From: Dichotomocladium elegans
Lineage: Eukaryota; Mucoromycota; Mucoromycetes; Mucorales; Lichtheimiaceae
Assembly: GCA_025716815.1 (NCBI GenBank)
Contig: JAIXMN010000022.1
Span: forward strand, 372,001-436,000
Length of the DNA stretch: 64,000 nucleotides
Reading direction: 5' to 3'
Below, piece after piece: positions 1 through 11,429 of this stretch (the stretch's first letter is position 1; every line of letters begins with the position of its first letter). The notes beneath the pieces are model-generated. The model was not told the DNA's origin and did no database searches. It was given only the letters and a program-made list of their open reading frames with translations. A program made the translations under genes and the position numbers.

Positions 1-1289
1 AAAAGAAACGTTCCATTGCTGTTGTTGGGTGCTGGGGGGAGTATGTACGTACGAGGCCGAACATTAGGGGGGTTTAGCGGTGCCTGGAACGCTACTCGCT
101 GGAGCGTCACCGGATTGACCAGAAGACTGAAAAAGGGAAGGAAGCAGAAAGAAAACCCCCACCCCACCCAAAATGCAGGTAAAAAGGCCCTTGCATTCGA
201 TGCACCACCTATCGACATTGTCATATTCGAATAAACGGATTAATGGATAGCAAGCGTATAAAGGATGACATGGTCAGCCAAAAAGCATGGTGCGGCATGA
301 ATGAAGTACATCTAGTAATAGTGAGCAAAATAAGCCAAGAACAACTAACCACCGATAGCGTGTAGGGGTGTCGCCTGTCTTGTTCTAATGATATGTACGT
401 AATCAAGGGAGACAGACATACACACATAAACCTAACCATCCTACGGCATAAAGGAGATAGAAAAAATATCGCAGTATAATCAAAGCAGCGGGTCTCCAAC
501 GCCATCCTTATGGGTGGTAGTTTACGTATATTGAGTATGCGCCATTTTCAGCTGCCTGTTATAGATACCAATGGGCGGCGGTTTTTAGGCAACCAACCCC
601 CCCCCGGGACACACACATCATCAAAGGCCGAATGGCCCAGTAAGTCGGTAGTTTTTGGGGGGGGGGGCAGGCAGATCCCGCTCGCTGCCCATTGTTTGTA
701 GTTATTGCAGCCGAGCAGAAAACTCGGATCGACAGACAACCAAACCGAACCAGTCCTGCCTCGGTTGGCTTGAGAAGAAAAGATAAAAAAAAAAGTACAA
801 AGGATTATCAGGTGGGAGACAAAAAATTCTTTCTCCTGCCATTGAGGAAGAATAATAACTGAAGGAGGGTGGAGAGGAGAAGGTGACATAGTTGTGCCCA
901 AGGGAGACTGAGAAAGGAGGGGGGGACAAAAGAGCACGAGTTTCTTTCTTGTTGCGCGCGTATACATTCTGTGCAAGGACGAATGAAATCATCCTTACTC
1001 AGGAGAGACAGAAGCAGGGAGTCCGTCCCATGTCAAGTCGCTTACGGGCAACTTTATTTCCTCGAACTCAATGCCGGGGCGTACTTGCGACTTTGCCGCA
1101 TCCTAGTGACTTATATAATATAAATATATGCCTCTCCCTGTCCCTTCCTCTTCACTTTAAGGCATCCACACAACCCCCATCAGACAGCCAGACGGTTGCC
1201 CTCATCGCACAAGTCAAGCGTTCATACATACATATATATATATCTGTGCGATTGTGTGAACGCGTTAACAAGTGCGTCTATTGCTCTTG
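1..1289. other. Intergenic region, no gene recognised
   Basis: Open frames here are short and read as low-complexity translations of C-, G- and AT-rich runs. A C-rich run near 596-605 and a G-rich run near 656-668 could pair. AT-rich TATA-like words lie at about 1111-1130 and 1227-1245, upstream of the ATG at 1290, and may serve that gene. Confidence 0.5.
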
Positions 1290-1955
1290 ATGTCGCCCTC
1301 GAGTACAATCGATCTCGCTGTGTTTCTTGCCACTACGGGACCGAGCGAAAACATCCATAGCCGTAGAAAGGCACGATCGTCTGCAACAGCGACCCAGCGC
1401 GGTAGGCACCGTACATCTGCCTTTTCTAGATTTTACCGAGCTACCACCACCTCCACCGCCCCACGCAATTCGGTTGCGCCTAAGCATGTCCCTTTGCCGG
1501 TGAACTACGAAGCCAGTGAGCTCCCCAACACCCGCTGGGCCGGTGATGGGGCTAAAACGTGCACACCTTCCTCATCGGCCACAACAACAACAGCATTTCT
1601 CGCCTCTGCCTTCCCTCAGGTCCCTTCTCCTCCGCCACAAGCCCATCCGCCATCGCCACCTACTACACCACCCCAGCCGGATGATCCATCATCATCATCG
1701 TCGTCATCATCATTTTCCTGTCCGCACTGTGCGCGACCCATCCACGTTCCACGTTCCCACCATCGCCCACGGAGGCTGCGGAGGGAATCCTGTCCGGCTG
1801 CAATAAGGTACACCGAGCAACCGCAGACAAAGCCGGGACTGACGAGCCAAGAGGCCAGAACCCTCCTTCAGATGATCGAGGAGCTCCAGAAGCAAATCAT
1901 CAAGGAAAAGGCCTATCGCCAGGCATTGGAGGACGCATTATATTTGAATGTATAG
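1290..1955 (+). CDS. Small low-complexity protein with possible zinc site and C-terminal coiled coil
   Basis: A single uninterrupted frame of 221 residues starts at the ATG at 1290; the frame is open slightly upstream but only with GTG codons. I recognise no family. The first 110 residues are basic and Ser/Thr-rich, followed by a Pro-rich segment and a run of about nine serines. Next comes CPHCARPIH with further histidines, a spacing that might hold a metal but matches no zinc finger I can name. The last 35 residues are charged and heptad-like (MIEELQKQIIKEKAYRQALE) and are probably a coiled coil. The 3' flank is T-rich then A-rich. That the coiled coil falls just before the stop favours a real gene, but without homologues a chance frame is possible. 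Confidence 0.5.
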   Translation: MSPSSTIDLAVFLATTGPSENIHSRRKARSSATATQRGRHRTSAFSRFYRATTTSTAPRNSVAPKHVPLPVNYEASELPNTRWAGDGAKTCTPSSSATTTTAFLASAFPQVPSPPPQAHPPSPPTTPPQPDDPSSSSSSSSFSCPHCARPIHVPRSHHRPRRLRRESCPAAIRYTEQPQTKPGLTSQEARTLLQMIEELQKQIIKEKAYRQALEDALYLNV

Positions 1956-2066
1956 TATACGTAAAACGTTTTTTTCTCTTCTTCTTCTTCTTTTTACAAC
2001 AGGAGGTACAATTAATAAAGGATATATAAGAAGAAAAGAAAAGAAAAGAAAGGATGCTCGACGGGT

Positions 2067-3813
2067 TTATGCAGATGAGGATTGGCGGCCGACAATGGCC
2101 TGGATATCAGGGACGCCCAGCTCAGCCTTGTAGGAGGAGACGTCTTCTCTTATCGGCTGCCGGGAGATGGCACCGGCATCTTTCCGGCACTCGTAAAACC
2201 CACACATCTGCGACCAGCTCGATTGGCACGACCAGCAAAACTGGAATCCACAAAACAGACAGTCCACCTTGTTGCATCCTTCGTCCCTACAGATCAGTAT
2301 CGAACACCGAGGACATGCCCGTCTATTATCAAAATCCCCCCCGCCCCATACTGCAGGATCAGTCTCCAAAGCACTTCTTTCTTTCGTCTCCTCCAACTCA
2401 CGTATTTTCCAGCTGCCATCGAACTGTCGAGACCTCAATCTCGTCATCGCAATGCTTCAGTTTTTGTCTGAGATAGTCGATGCATGTCATATCCGAATGA
2501 GCAAACTCGCCGCACTGAAGACACACATTGGACCCGCAATGCATGCTAAAGACCTCGACATGACCACACGTTAGATCCCATCTGCAAGAATAAACAGCTC
2601 CCCTCTCTCTGGCGTCTGGTTCCTTGTGTCATCCATACCAAGTCTCAACCGGAAAGTTAGCGACATGCCAAAACTGGGCCTGCTTCCAACTTTCAGGAAC
2701 GCCCTCCAATGCAACCAGGTGTTTTGAAACCATCGCTGCTCGCTGATACACGTTTCGGTCACTGGACATCGCTGCTTGCTTGAGAAAAGGTGAGAGTTGA
2801 TGGGAAAGCGTTTGGATCGTGTTGATGCGCAAGGGCATCTGTAGGTCCAAGGGGTTCTTTCCGAGGCTCTGCAGGAGCTCAGATATGATCTCTAAGCGTC
2901 TACATTGTTGATGTCCCGGATCAATCAACAGTACGTTTTTTTCTGCCTGTTTCCCGCTTATGTATATACCTTTGACGTGTTGTCCCTTTGGATCGAGGCG
3001 ATTGACAAGGAACAATGGATGCTTTGCAAGAGGGGCAGCTCCGCGCCATCGGCCGGAAAGGCTGGTTGAAGCGCTCGTAGCGTTCGACAAGTGCTGCAGA
3101 GACATATCGACTCCATTCGGTTTGACGAACCGGCTCGAGGCAGACTATGCGCATGTTGTTTAGTTTTCTCAGCATGGCAATCAGAAAGGTGTGTGCGGGG
3201 AGGGGTGGAAGGAGGCCGGTGATGGGCTCGAATGCTAACCTGGACATTTAATGCGTGTGACGCCCAGACCCCAGGACTGTTGCACAACCTCATCTACATA
3301 GCTAGACGTGTGCCATGAAGCCTTATTGTTCTTTCCCTCCCCAACCTTCCCTTCCTTTCTTTTCTCCCCCGCCCCACCACTTACTTACCGTTCAAAGCAT
3401 GCTTTGCAGAACTGATCGCGACATGATTCGAGACATAAATTATAGCGCCGAGTCAGACAAATGGAGCATTTGAGCATCCATGGGTCCAAACCGCCAACTG
3501 CAGCATCTTCCGAGTCGGACGATGCCGACGACGAGGACATGGACGGCTTTTGCTGCATAGTGTTCGTTCGTCCTGGCTGCTGCTGCTGCTGCCGTCGTCG
3601 CTGCAGCTGTCGACGTCCGCGTTGGCCAGTGTGATGATGCATGACGATCTGGTAGAGCCAACCAATGAAGAATGAGAGAGTGCGTAAGAAGATAGCAGGC
3701 ATGAGCCATGCTGGGTAAAACAGGTAAAAGATGGGCAGGCAATAGCAGAACAAAAGGTTGGCGACATTGAACTTTTGCCAGACCTGCTTGAATTGATTCC
3801 AACGCTCTTCCAT
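2067..3813 (-). CDS. RBR (RING-IBR-Rcat) E3 ubiquitin ligase with N-terminal membrane anchor
   Basis: Six exons: 3813-3389, 3301-3240, 3144-2970, 2899-2639, 2545-2402 and 2322-2067 join in phase to give 440 residues. After the ATG a hydrophobic stretch (about residues 17-57, proline- and tyrosine-rich) probably forms a membrane hairpin, followed by a Gln/Ser-rich linker. RING1 begins at CSICL and runs across introns 1-2 (CKACFERYV, then KCPVCLEP). The IBR module holds ETCMHCGSNVCLQCGE. The Rcat module is CPRCSILICRDEGCNKVDC followed by FCWSC. Known RBR enzymes pass ubiquitin through a thioester on the cysteine of the GC(N) motif, here Cys372. Intron 4 could also splice nearer (AG at 2582-2581), but that gives TGA at the junction. 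N-terminal rather than C-terminal anchoring is unusual; the membrane cannot be told from sequence. Confidence 0.88.
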
Positions 3814-4578
3814 GGTCGAGGGAATCGTGTAGAGGGGTAGCGCGAAAGGGGGGGGAAGTGGAAGTGAAAAAAAGAAAGGGCACTTAATGACGTGGGAGGC
3901 GATAGGTCTACGTTTCGCTCTTGCCAAGTGGTGTGTGTGTATGTGTGTGTATGTGGGGGAGGAGGTATGGATTGTGTCAGGTTGGGCCAAGAGCGGTGTG
4001 CATTGGTCGGGGCTTATTTGCGACACAATTCAAGCCCAAACTCTCTGGTGCGGTGGGCAATGATCACATGGTTACGTTCTTCCTCAATGTTCTCTGCTTC
4101 TCCCTAGATGGGTATGAAACTGAGTCTCCGCCCAACGGGCAAAAAAAAAAAAGGGTCTCCATACACACACACACACATATGTATATATATATATAGATAT
4201 ATCGAATCCAGCTCATTTGCTGCCAGTGATCCGAACAATCGGTCAATTGCCGTGACGACGGATGTTATGCTCTCTTCCCTCATTATCCACGCGACATGCT
4301 CCTCCACTGGGGCAAAGGGCTAAAACTGAACAGAGCGGGGTAAACCGAGAGCGCGCCACATGTTCGTAGCCATCCACTCACACGCCACAGAGACACATAC
4401 ACAATCTGGCTCTGTAAAGGATTTGGAAGACAGTTTCTTTGTCCGTTTATGACGTAAACGATACATCATTTTTTTTATGTGCTGTAGAGGTAAATAAGGA
4501 AAAACTTGTCACGGAGGCGTTCAATCCGACGATGCATCATTCTGAATGAAACAACGGTTACGCAGGACGACGACGACG

Positions 4579-4610
<32 letters not shown>

Positions 4611-5308
4611 CCTGCTGCCCACGCTTAATAACGCAATATGTTGCAGTGCTGACATATGCCAGAGAGCGTTTAACCGATGCGCTTAATAAATGCAGTAAAA
4701 GAATGAGAATACCATGCACATGTTGTGCCCGCCGTTTCCGTAATCCGGCACCCCTTTCCCACGCCGTTCTTTATGTACTTGTTTATGAACCGATAACGCC
4801 AATGTCGGCTCGATACACCGTAGATTAAGAATCTACCTATTCCCAGAAAAGGATAGTTTCTCGCACACGACGAAATTAAGATGGGCGGTCACAGCGCATC
4901 ACGTCAATAGGCCCACTTACTTGGAACATCCCATCTCGTTGCCAACATGGGAAAATGTACACACGCACAAACGCCGCACGTGATCATTCCTTTTCCTAAA
5001 TTCCATTTATAGGCCGTCCTAAACTGAATGTTTTTTATTCTTAGGATTTATCCCGAGGATACTGTCATGCAAAAATGTGAGGTGCAACGTATCATAATAA
5101 ATATGAGGAAACAAAAAAGGACAAAAGGCTTATTTACGTAGAGAAATATGAACAAGGTTGAAAATGAACGGCGAGTTTTTTCTGTGATTGCCAGCATCAG
5201 CAAGAAAAAAAAGGAATATGCATAGAAACGAGAGGAAGGGGAGGGAATGAAGAATAACGTGGTAAAATGAGGGGCGAGTGCCAGCAGTCGAGAGAAGCGA
5301 AAACATGG
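3814..5308. other. Intergenic region between head of RBR gene and tail of C2H2 gene
   Basis: No supported gene. It contains the RBR promoter, a GT-rich stretch at 3929-3955, a CA/TA tract at 4164-4201 and an imperfect triplet array (GAC, TAC, TGC units) at about 4566-4619. The last 200 bp before 5308 is probably 3' UTR of the C2H2 gene. Confidence 0.5.
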
Positions 5309-6175
5309 TTAATAGAAGCCAGTAAGCGGATCTTGGTAAGGAATGGTGGAAAAGACTGATGCAGCAGACAAGGCAGACAAGGCAGCAGCAGTCGCAACCT
5401 CCTCCTGTTGCTGCTCCAACTGAAACTGAAGCATGGCTTCTTCCTTCGCCTTTTTGGCTGATGCTTCCCGCTCTTTTTTCTGGCGCCGCCATTCTTTCCG
5501 CAGTTCTTTGAATTCAGAGGGGTGTCGTTTGGATCCCTAAATGATGGAGGACAGGTTGGTTCCCAATGCACTCTTCTCTGGCCCCCCCTCTCCCCCATGT
5601 GTATGTTTCCTTACATGTCTCTGCATGCTGACATGTGCATTGAGGTGGTTGAGCGTGCCGTAGGCCTTCGTACACCCTGGCCAGTTGCATTTGTACAGCC
5701 GCTCGATCTCATCGTACCGCCGCCGAGGTCGCTTCTTCTGGGTGGTCCCAGGAATAGACACAAAAGAATAGACCTTGTCAGAAGACTCGGACGGCTGGCG
5801 AGCTCGAGAATATTGATGATTGTGGAGTTCCGAGTCATAATGCAGAGGTAACGGCATGGTGGTCGCGATTGCCGGTGGTGCCACGCCCAGTTCGGGATTT
5901 TGCTCTGGGACGAGTAAAGGCGGGTAATAATACATCGGGTGGGGCGCGGCGGCGGCAGCAGCAGCAGCGGCGGCAGCAACAGCAGCGGCAGCGGCGGAGG
6001 TTGTCGTCGTGGCAGTGGTGGCTGTGACAAGAGGAGCCACCGTGCCCGCCGGCTCGGGCGCAACGGATGCAGGGGAAGAAGTTGGCAAAAGATCTGAAAG
6101 CGGAGGCAGCTCTAACTGTTGTAGATAGCAGTTTTGCTGCTGTCGTCTTTTCAAAAGGCTGCTTGGTTGATACAT
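5309..6175 (-). CDS. C2H2 zinc-finger protein, single finger, poly-Ala
   Basis: Two exons, 6175-5615 and 5536-5309, give 262 residues. I chose the ATG at 6175 because a TATA box lies about 50 bp upstream; the frame extends further up only to a GTG. An Ala-rich block (about 15 residues, from GCN repeats) is followed by a Tyr/Pro-rich segment, a basic KKRPRRR patch (likely nuclear signal) and one finger: YKCNWPGCTKAYGTLNHLN, then HVSMQRH. The intron falls right after the last zinc-binding histidine, and exon 2 resumes with GSKRHPSEFKELRKEWRRQ, a charged helix. The CNWPGC..YGTLNHLNAHV signature is shared by a conserved fungal C2H2 group, probably DNA-binding regulators. The C-terminus is Gln/Glu then Ala-rich. 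Target genes are unknown. Confidence 0.85.
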
Positions 6176-6223
6176 TGGGCACGTAGAAACAGGAAGTAAG
6201 TGATTCTGCACTTTCACAGATCC

Positions 6224-6231
6224 TTTTTATA
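6224..6231 (-). promoter_or_regulatory. TATA box of the C2H2 gene
   Basis: TATAAAAA on the minus strand, 49-56 bp upstream of the chosen ATG at 6175. Its presence argues that transcription starts near 6195 and that the upstream GTG-started frame is not used. Confidence 0.65.
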
Positions 6232-6251
6232 GGAGAACGCGGAGTTTGCCA

Positions 6252-6259
6252 TGACGTCA
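6252..6259. promoter_or_regulatory. CRE-like palindrome TGACGTCA
   Basis: A perfect 8-bp palindrome TGACGTCA lies 20 bp upstream of the TATA box of the C2H2 gene. In fungi and animals this is the site of ATF/CREB-type bZIP factors. Position just upstream of a TATA box makes a functional site plausible; a chance 8-mer is the alternative. Confidence 0.5.
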
Positions 6260-6781
6260 AAAAAAAAGATCACAATCGGGGAGGATCGACGCTCTGAGGT
6301 CATCTGTTTCAATTTTTCTTTTGGGGGGAGGAGGACAAGAGAACGAAAGAGAAAAGCGGCCTGACCCGAGCCCAAAAGAAATGAGCCGTTCTGTGCAACC
6401 TCGCCTGGGCGATCCTTCCTTTCCTCACCCAGTCGCCTCTCTCAGTCTCGAAACATTGCTAACCAAGCAGCCAGGAGGCTTTAATCAGAAATATGTAAGC
6501 AATGCGCTGGATACAATGCTATATTATTCTTTCTACATCTTCCTCGTGGCTAAATGTCCTTTTTTCACGCTGTCAGAAAACAAAACCTTAATTTTCCTGA
6601 ATCGGGAGTTCCTTGCCAATCTATCGGTCTCTCTTTTCTTTTCCCCTATATTTCCATCTCCGCAACTTACCCCTCTCTCTCATCCATCGGCCAATGAAAT
6701 ACCTCCTTTGAAAAAAGTCCACATTACAGGCACGCGCGCTCTGCAACCGACTTTTTTTTTGGATGCAAAAAGGGGGAATGC

Positions 6782-6782
<1 letters not shown>

Positions 6783-6823
<41 letters not shown>

Positions 6824-6856
6824 GCAGCAGCATCAGCAGCAAGCAGCAAGCAGCAG
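6783..6856 (+). repeat. Imperfect CAG trinucleotide repeat
   Basis: About 24 triplets, mostly CAG with CAA, CAT and AAG interruptions, ending in a stop in the Gln frame. It is not inside a supported gene. A downstream exon of an unseen gene cannot be excluded. Confidence 0.8.
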
Positions 6857-7272
6857 TTAGTTGGCCGCTTCTTCCCCGATGCATCATCCGTGTGAGGCTT
6901 TCCTTTTTGCCAGCCCTCTCTGTTCACCTAATGCAGACGTTCTACTTGTACGAATGCCTTGTGGTCAAGTCTGTCCTTGCTCAAGTTCTGGTATGGAGAG
7001 ACAAATGACAGCTAAATACATTCAACCTCGAAAGTGCTATATAATTAGATGAGCAAGACTGGGGCCGAGATTGATAAGAATCAATGTGTGTGTGTGAAGG
7101 GGGAGAGTGTGGTTTTGCCTGATGCAAGCACGATGTCCATCTTGTTATCGTTTGACGGGAAAAGAAAGCAAAGAAAAACCAACTGGCTCTCAACCTTAGA
7201 GGGCTTCTTGTCTCGTTCGTTCGTCCAGGTAGGGACAGCTCCTTTCTACATGGACAACCCCTATTTGCGCAT

Positions 7273-7279
7273 TATAAAA
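7273..7279 (+). promoter_or_regulatory. TATA box of the secreted DPBB gene
   Basis: TATAAAA, 112 bp upstream of the ATG at 7391, followed by a pyrimidine-rich leader from about 7305 to 7360. Confidence 0.6.
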
Positions 7280-7390
7280 TGTGAAAGGCTTGCTCTCCAA
7301 AGGTATTCCTTCCTTCCCCCCTCTCTTTCCTTCTTTCCTCTTACTCTATCCCACTATTTTTCTGTGTGCGTTTGCTTGCGTACATAAGAA

Positions 7391-8040
7391 ATGACTCGTT
7401 TTGTCTCGATCTTGTTCATCATTGTCGCCCTGGCAGCATATCTGTCAAATGCGCGCCCGCACAAAACGTGCGGCGCATCGTCGGCTTCGTCCAAGATCGG
7501 AAACGCTATTAGCGAGATTATGGATGCCGTCACCAATCTCTTTGAAGGCACCGCGACATTTTTCCACCCTGTCTCGGAAGGTGGGCCCATCGGCTCTTGT
7601 GGGCCGCGCGAAAACGACGAGAGTCTGATCGTTGCCTTGGTAAGATGCCCTCTTCTCGCTCTTCTTGCATCATTCTCATCCATCCACCAGAACACAGAGC
7701 AGTATGGCGACACCAGCAGAAAGAGCAAGTGGTGTTTCAAGGACGTCTTGATAAAGTATGAGAACAAGTTCGCAGTGGCAAAAATTACGGACGCATGTCC
7801 GGGTTGCAATAAGCGTATGTGTTCATGAGCTTCATCTTCTTTACCTCCCTATTCAAGTTCGTCCCCTCGCACTCATCACGGTTTTCTGTAATTTTAGACT
7901 CCTTGGACTTGACGCCGGCCGTTTTTCAGAAGCTAGCTGATCCAGACATCGGCCGTATTCCTATTACCTGGTGCATCATCGGCGAAGGCAACTGCAAAGT
8001 GCCAGACTCGGGAGACAACGGTGATGATGAGTGCACTTGA
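7391..8040 (+). CDS. Secreted double-psi beta-barrel (RlpA/expansin-like) protein
   Basis: Three exons, 7391-7639, 7691-7814 and 7898-8040, give 171 residues. Residues 1-22 (TRFVSILFIIVALAAYLSNA) are a signal peptide. The mature part has GTATFFHPVSEGGPIGSCG, then KFAVAKITDACPGC, then SLDLTPAVFQKLADPDIGRI and a closing ITWCI. This order of glycine-rich strand, DxCxGC and LDL..xxF..LA..xxG.I is the signature of the double-psi beta-barrel shared by RlpA, barwin and expansin-like proteins. Fungal members are small secreted proteins, some acting on cell walls, some as protease inhibitors or effectors. The cysteines (in SCGP, WCF, ACPGC, WCI, NCK, ECT) suggest disulfides. The tail is acidic. The exact substrate cannot be inferred. 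Confidence 0.87.
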
Positions 8041-9458
8041 ATTCTATATTCTTTGCTCTTCCGGATCGTTACTTTTCTTTTCATTGTTGTAAGATTAAAC
8101 GCAGCAAATCCATCTCTTCTTATTCCCCTTTCCCCCCCCTGTCTTTTGCTCTCGTCACCCTTTGTCCTTCTCCTTTTTCCTTTTATATAAGCGCATCACA
8201 CATCTCATTATTACCACCATAAAAGAAAAAAGTCCAGGTCCAATCACTCCCATATTATCCTCATTTAATCTTATTCTTCCGCAAATAGAGTGGAAGCGTT
8301 TTTTTTTTTTTTACCTCGAGGGGGCTAAATGGCTGTGATCGCACTAAAAGCGGTGTAGTTTACCAGTAATTGCTCAAGTACGCGCACAAACACGGGTGTT
8401 TTCTCATGCGCGGAGACCTCTCTCAACTCCCATAAAGAAAAGCATTGCCATCGCCTCCGAAAAATGCACGTCCTTTAGCATCTCAGATAATCAACAAATC
8501 GGCGGGAACCCGTACTTCCGTACGACGGATCGATCCAATATGGTTCTATTGTGCTACGCCCAACGAGCAATGAGGATTTACGTCAAGACCAGGGGACCTC
8601 ATTCCCACCGCGCGCCCAGAGAAGATATCTGTGTGTATGTGCGACAGCATCATTGATACGCATATACATGGCTACGAACTTCCATAACGGTCAATGACGG
8701 AATCCACTGTTTGAGTGTACTTTATTATCAGGAAGAGCGGCATTTCCTTATTGCCGTGACATCACATGTTCACCGCTGAAACAAATCTCCTTTGTCACTG
8801 TTTTCTGTCCCATCGGGATGGTGGTGGGAGAGAGAAGCTGACGTAAAGGCTCTTCTTTGTCCGATCATCATCGATGTAAATCCTCCCGCAGCCCCCACCC
8901 CCCAAAATCGAGAATCCTCTATTCTGACCGTTTGTCTTACTCTACTGACGCAGGGATCTCCTCTTGTGCTACACCCCAACTTTACGCTCTCTCGTCAGCA
9001 CTGAACGAAGCAAAGTCCAAGGTCTACCGGTTGTTTTCTTCACCACAGATCCTGTATTTTGATCTTGATCTGCCTGCATAGATCTGGTTTTATAGAAGGC
9101 GAATATATGCAGGCGGCGAAATTATGTACTCGGGGTTCGCCAGGATAACGGGATTTATCCGCAGAGCTTTAGGTGCTGTATGTATTGCTCGCCTACTTTG
9201 CTGCATGGTCCCTTATCCCGTTTTACAAAAAGAAGAAGAGAAGAATACATATGGACTTTGAGATCGCGTATTGGGTTAGCTCTACTATCCATTTGTCCAA
9301 GACGTACTTTCTCACAATCAAAGGATCGAGGCGGTGGATTAAAACGGGAATCTGGCAAAGCCCAGCTGTTCCCTGTTTCATTGGCATTGATTGACAGCAA
9401 AAAAAAAAAAAATGCCCTTTTCCTGGGCGGGTCGGTGTGACGTTTTCTTTCCACAACC
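8041..9458. other. Intergenic region, no gene recognised
   Basis: Pyrimidine-rich 3' flank of the DPBB gene up to about 8220, then mixed sequence with no convincing frame on either strand. An A13 run lies at 9399-9411, just before the ATG of the ECD gene. Confidence 0.5.
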
Positions 9459-11429
9459 ATGGAGACAACCCTCAAGGATGTCTTTGAAGGTTCTGTTTCG
9501 GTTGATGCGAATCAGGTCGAGTACGCGATCTATATTCCTGCACTGCCGGAGCGATCCGCCACGATAGCAAAGCTGCAAGAAACGCTTGATGCGATTCATT
9601 CGCTCCTCAAACCTTATATCGATTCCTACCTGTGGCAAAAGGAACCTTTTCACCTCTCGATTACAGACGGCGATCAAGGTAAAAATTTGCTTCATCACAC
9701 ATCATGTCCAGTGCTGATGGAATCCTTTTTTGGGGGATGGTATTGGATAGATCCAGGCTATCCATTCCTGCGCGGCACCACGCTTTTCAACGATTGTATC
9801 AATGATGAATGGTTCATTGTCTTTTTGTTACGGCAGATCACGCTGCATATACCCGATGCAGTTGCGACGGTGGTTGACAACGATGGCGATGTATTGCTGA
9901 TTGAGGCTGCACTTGAGCTCCCTCCCTGGCTCGATCCGAGCAATAGTCAACACCGCGTCGGGCTGTACCATGGACAGGTGCATATTATACCCTTGCCACG
10001 CACTCCTGCGGATTTGATCCTCATTCCACCCTCGCCTTCCATCGAACGTGCCCTTGCCATCATTCGTGATCCTCGCATCGTCACTGTGGCCGACAAAGCC
10101 GTCCAGGATGCTATCCTAGACCGACTCGTCGACAAGCCAGAGCTCCACCGGGCGCGTGTGACTCTCCCGTCACGCGCAGCCTATGTCCTTCTCAAGCGCC
10201 CGCAAATCCTTCAGCAAGCCGTCGAGGCCTTTTACCTCCGTGATCCCATGGGGCTGAAAGCATGTGCCACCATGGCCTCATTCCCGCCTACCCAAGGCAA
10301 TGTATCCACTGTGCTCACATTTACCCGGACCACATACGCACAGACCGTTAGCCAAAAGTTTTATGCTCCCAAGGTCTTCCGTCTGCCGCCCATGTCGCTC
10401 AAACGAGATTATAAGGCCGCAGAATTGGGCATGAAGATTGCCTGTGGCCTCGAAATGCTGTATGCGTCCACAAACGCTTCTACCGGACCAGGACAATCAG
10501 ACAATAAGCCAGAGTTTCAACAGTTTGTGGCCAGGTTGGCGCGTCTCGGCTACTTTAGGGATGAGCGGCCGGGGTCAAAGATGTACAAGGAGCTGCTGGA
10601 AAAGGCGCAAAAGCAGTTTGAGAAGGATTGGGTGCATGACACGGGATCGAACCCCTCGCTGGCCGCAGCCGCTTTGCGGGCGACGATTGATGAAGTTCTC
10701 TTTGACTATTCAGACGACCGATTACAGGCCCTGTTAGCTGCAAGGGAGAAAGAGACGGAGGATGACGAGTCTTGGATGCATATAGATCCAAAGCAGCTCG
10801 AGGAAATGCTCATGCAGCGGATGGGCCGCATGCAGGAACAGATGGCTGAGGAGAGCATGGAAGGTGTCGACCTGGATCGTATGATGGGCCAGTTTGAAAA
10901 GTTCCTTGAAGGAAGCAAGAGTGGCGTGGACGGCGTCGAATTTCCAGGGTAAGGCGATGGATTGGTTATCCGATAAGTCCTTAATGTGATTATTGCGCAT
11001 AGGGAAGGCGATGATGATGATGATGATGATAGCCTTGAGAGCGACGATGAGGATGAGGATGTGCCCATCTCCTTTGATATGGAGCGCTTCATGAGCATAC
11101 TTCGAGGACCGATTGGTGGGCTGCCATCTCATGCGTCTGCGCCTGAAGAAGAGGAACAAATCCGACCAAAAGAGCCTTCGGCTGAAAAAGAAAAAGCCCA
11201 AGCACTCGAAGAAATGATGCAAGAAATGGATCTCGAGATCAATAGCCATGAGAAAATCGGCGCCTCTTTCGCGAGGGAGGATGAAGAAGACGAAGATGCT
11301 CCTGTAGATGTGTCACTCAATCTGGTCAAGAACGTTCTTGAAAGTTTCAAGAGTCAGCAAGGCCAACCAGGCCCAGTCGGGAATATTCTTGGTCAGCTTG
11401 GTATTGTTCTTCCTGCGGATGATGATTAA
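9459..11429 (+). CDS. ECD: Ecdysoneless/SGT1 family protein
   Basis: Exons 9459-9678, 9751-10948 and 11003-11429 give 614 residues. Hallmarks of the family (Pfam SGT1, not the SGT1 co-chaperone) are ELQ-like N-terminus with WQKEPFHLSI, FLRGTTLFNDCINDEWFIVFLL, VVDNDGDVLLIEAA..LPPWL, and later KIACGLEMLY. The C-terminal third is acidic (D- and E-runs around residues 490-510) and carries short helical repeats. Animal and yeast relatives act in the nucleus in pre-mRNA splicing (contact with Prp8), transcription and cell-cycle progression; this role is taken from the family. The first intron is 72 nt, a multiple of three with no stop, so retention would insert 24 residues; I treat it as an intron because the homologous proteins run straight into the GTT motif. 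Confidence 0.92.

Larger units (their letters stand above)
6260..7390. other. Intergenic region with CAG repeat
   Basis: No gene is supported. A 179-residue frame crosses the CAG array on the plus strand, but its body shows no protein character. The last 120 bp before 7391 is a TATA box followed by a strongly CT-rich leader, typical of an expressed fungal promoter. Confidence 0.5.

Noticed and set aside
548..976. 142-codon minus-strand frame
   Set aside because: Mostly Pro/Ser/Phe from homopolymer and CT runs; no protein features.
6321..6860. 179-codon plus-strand frame ending in a Gln run
   Set aside because: Outside the CAG array the translation is low-quality (CT-derived Phe/Ser/Pro), with no domain or splice support.
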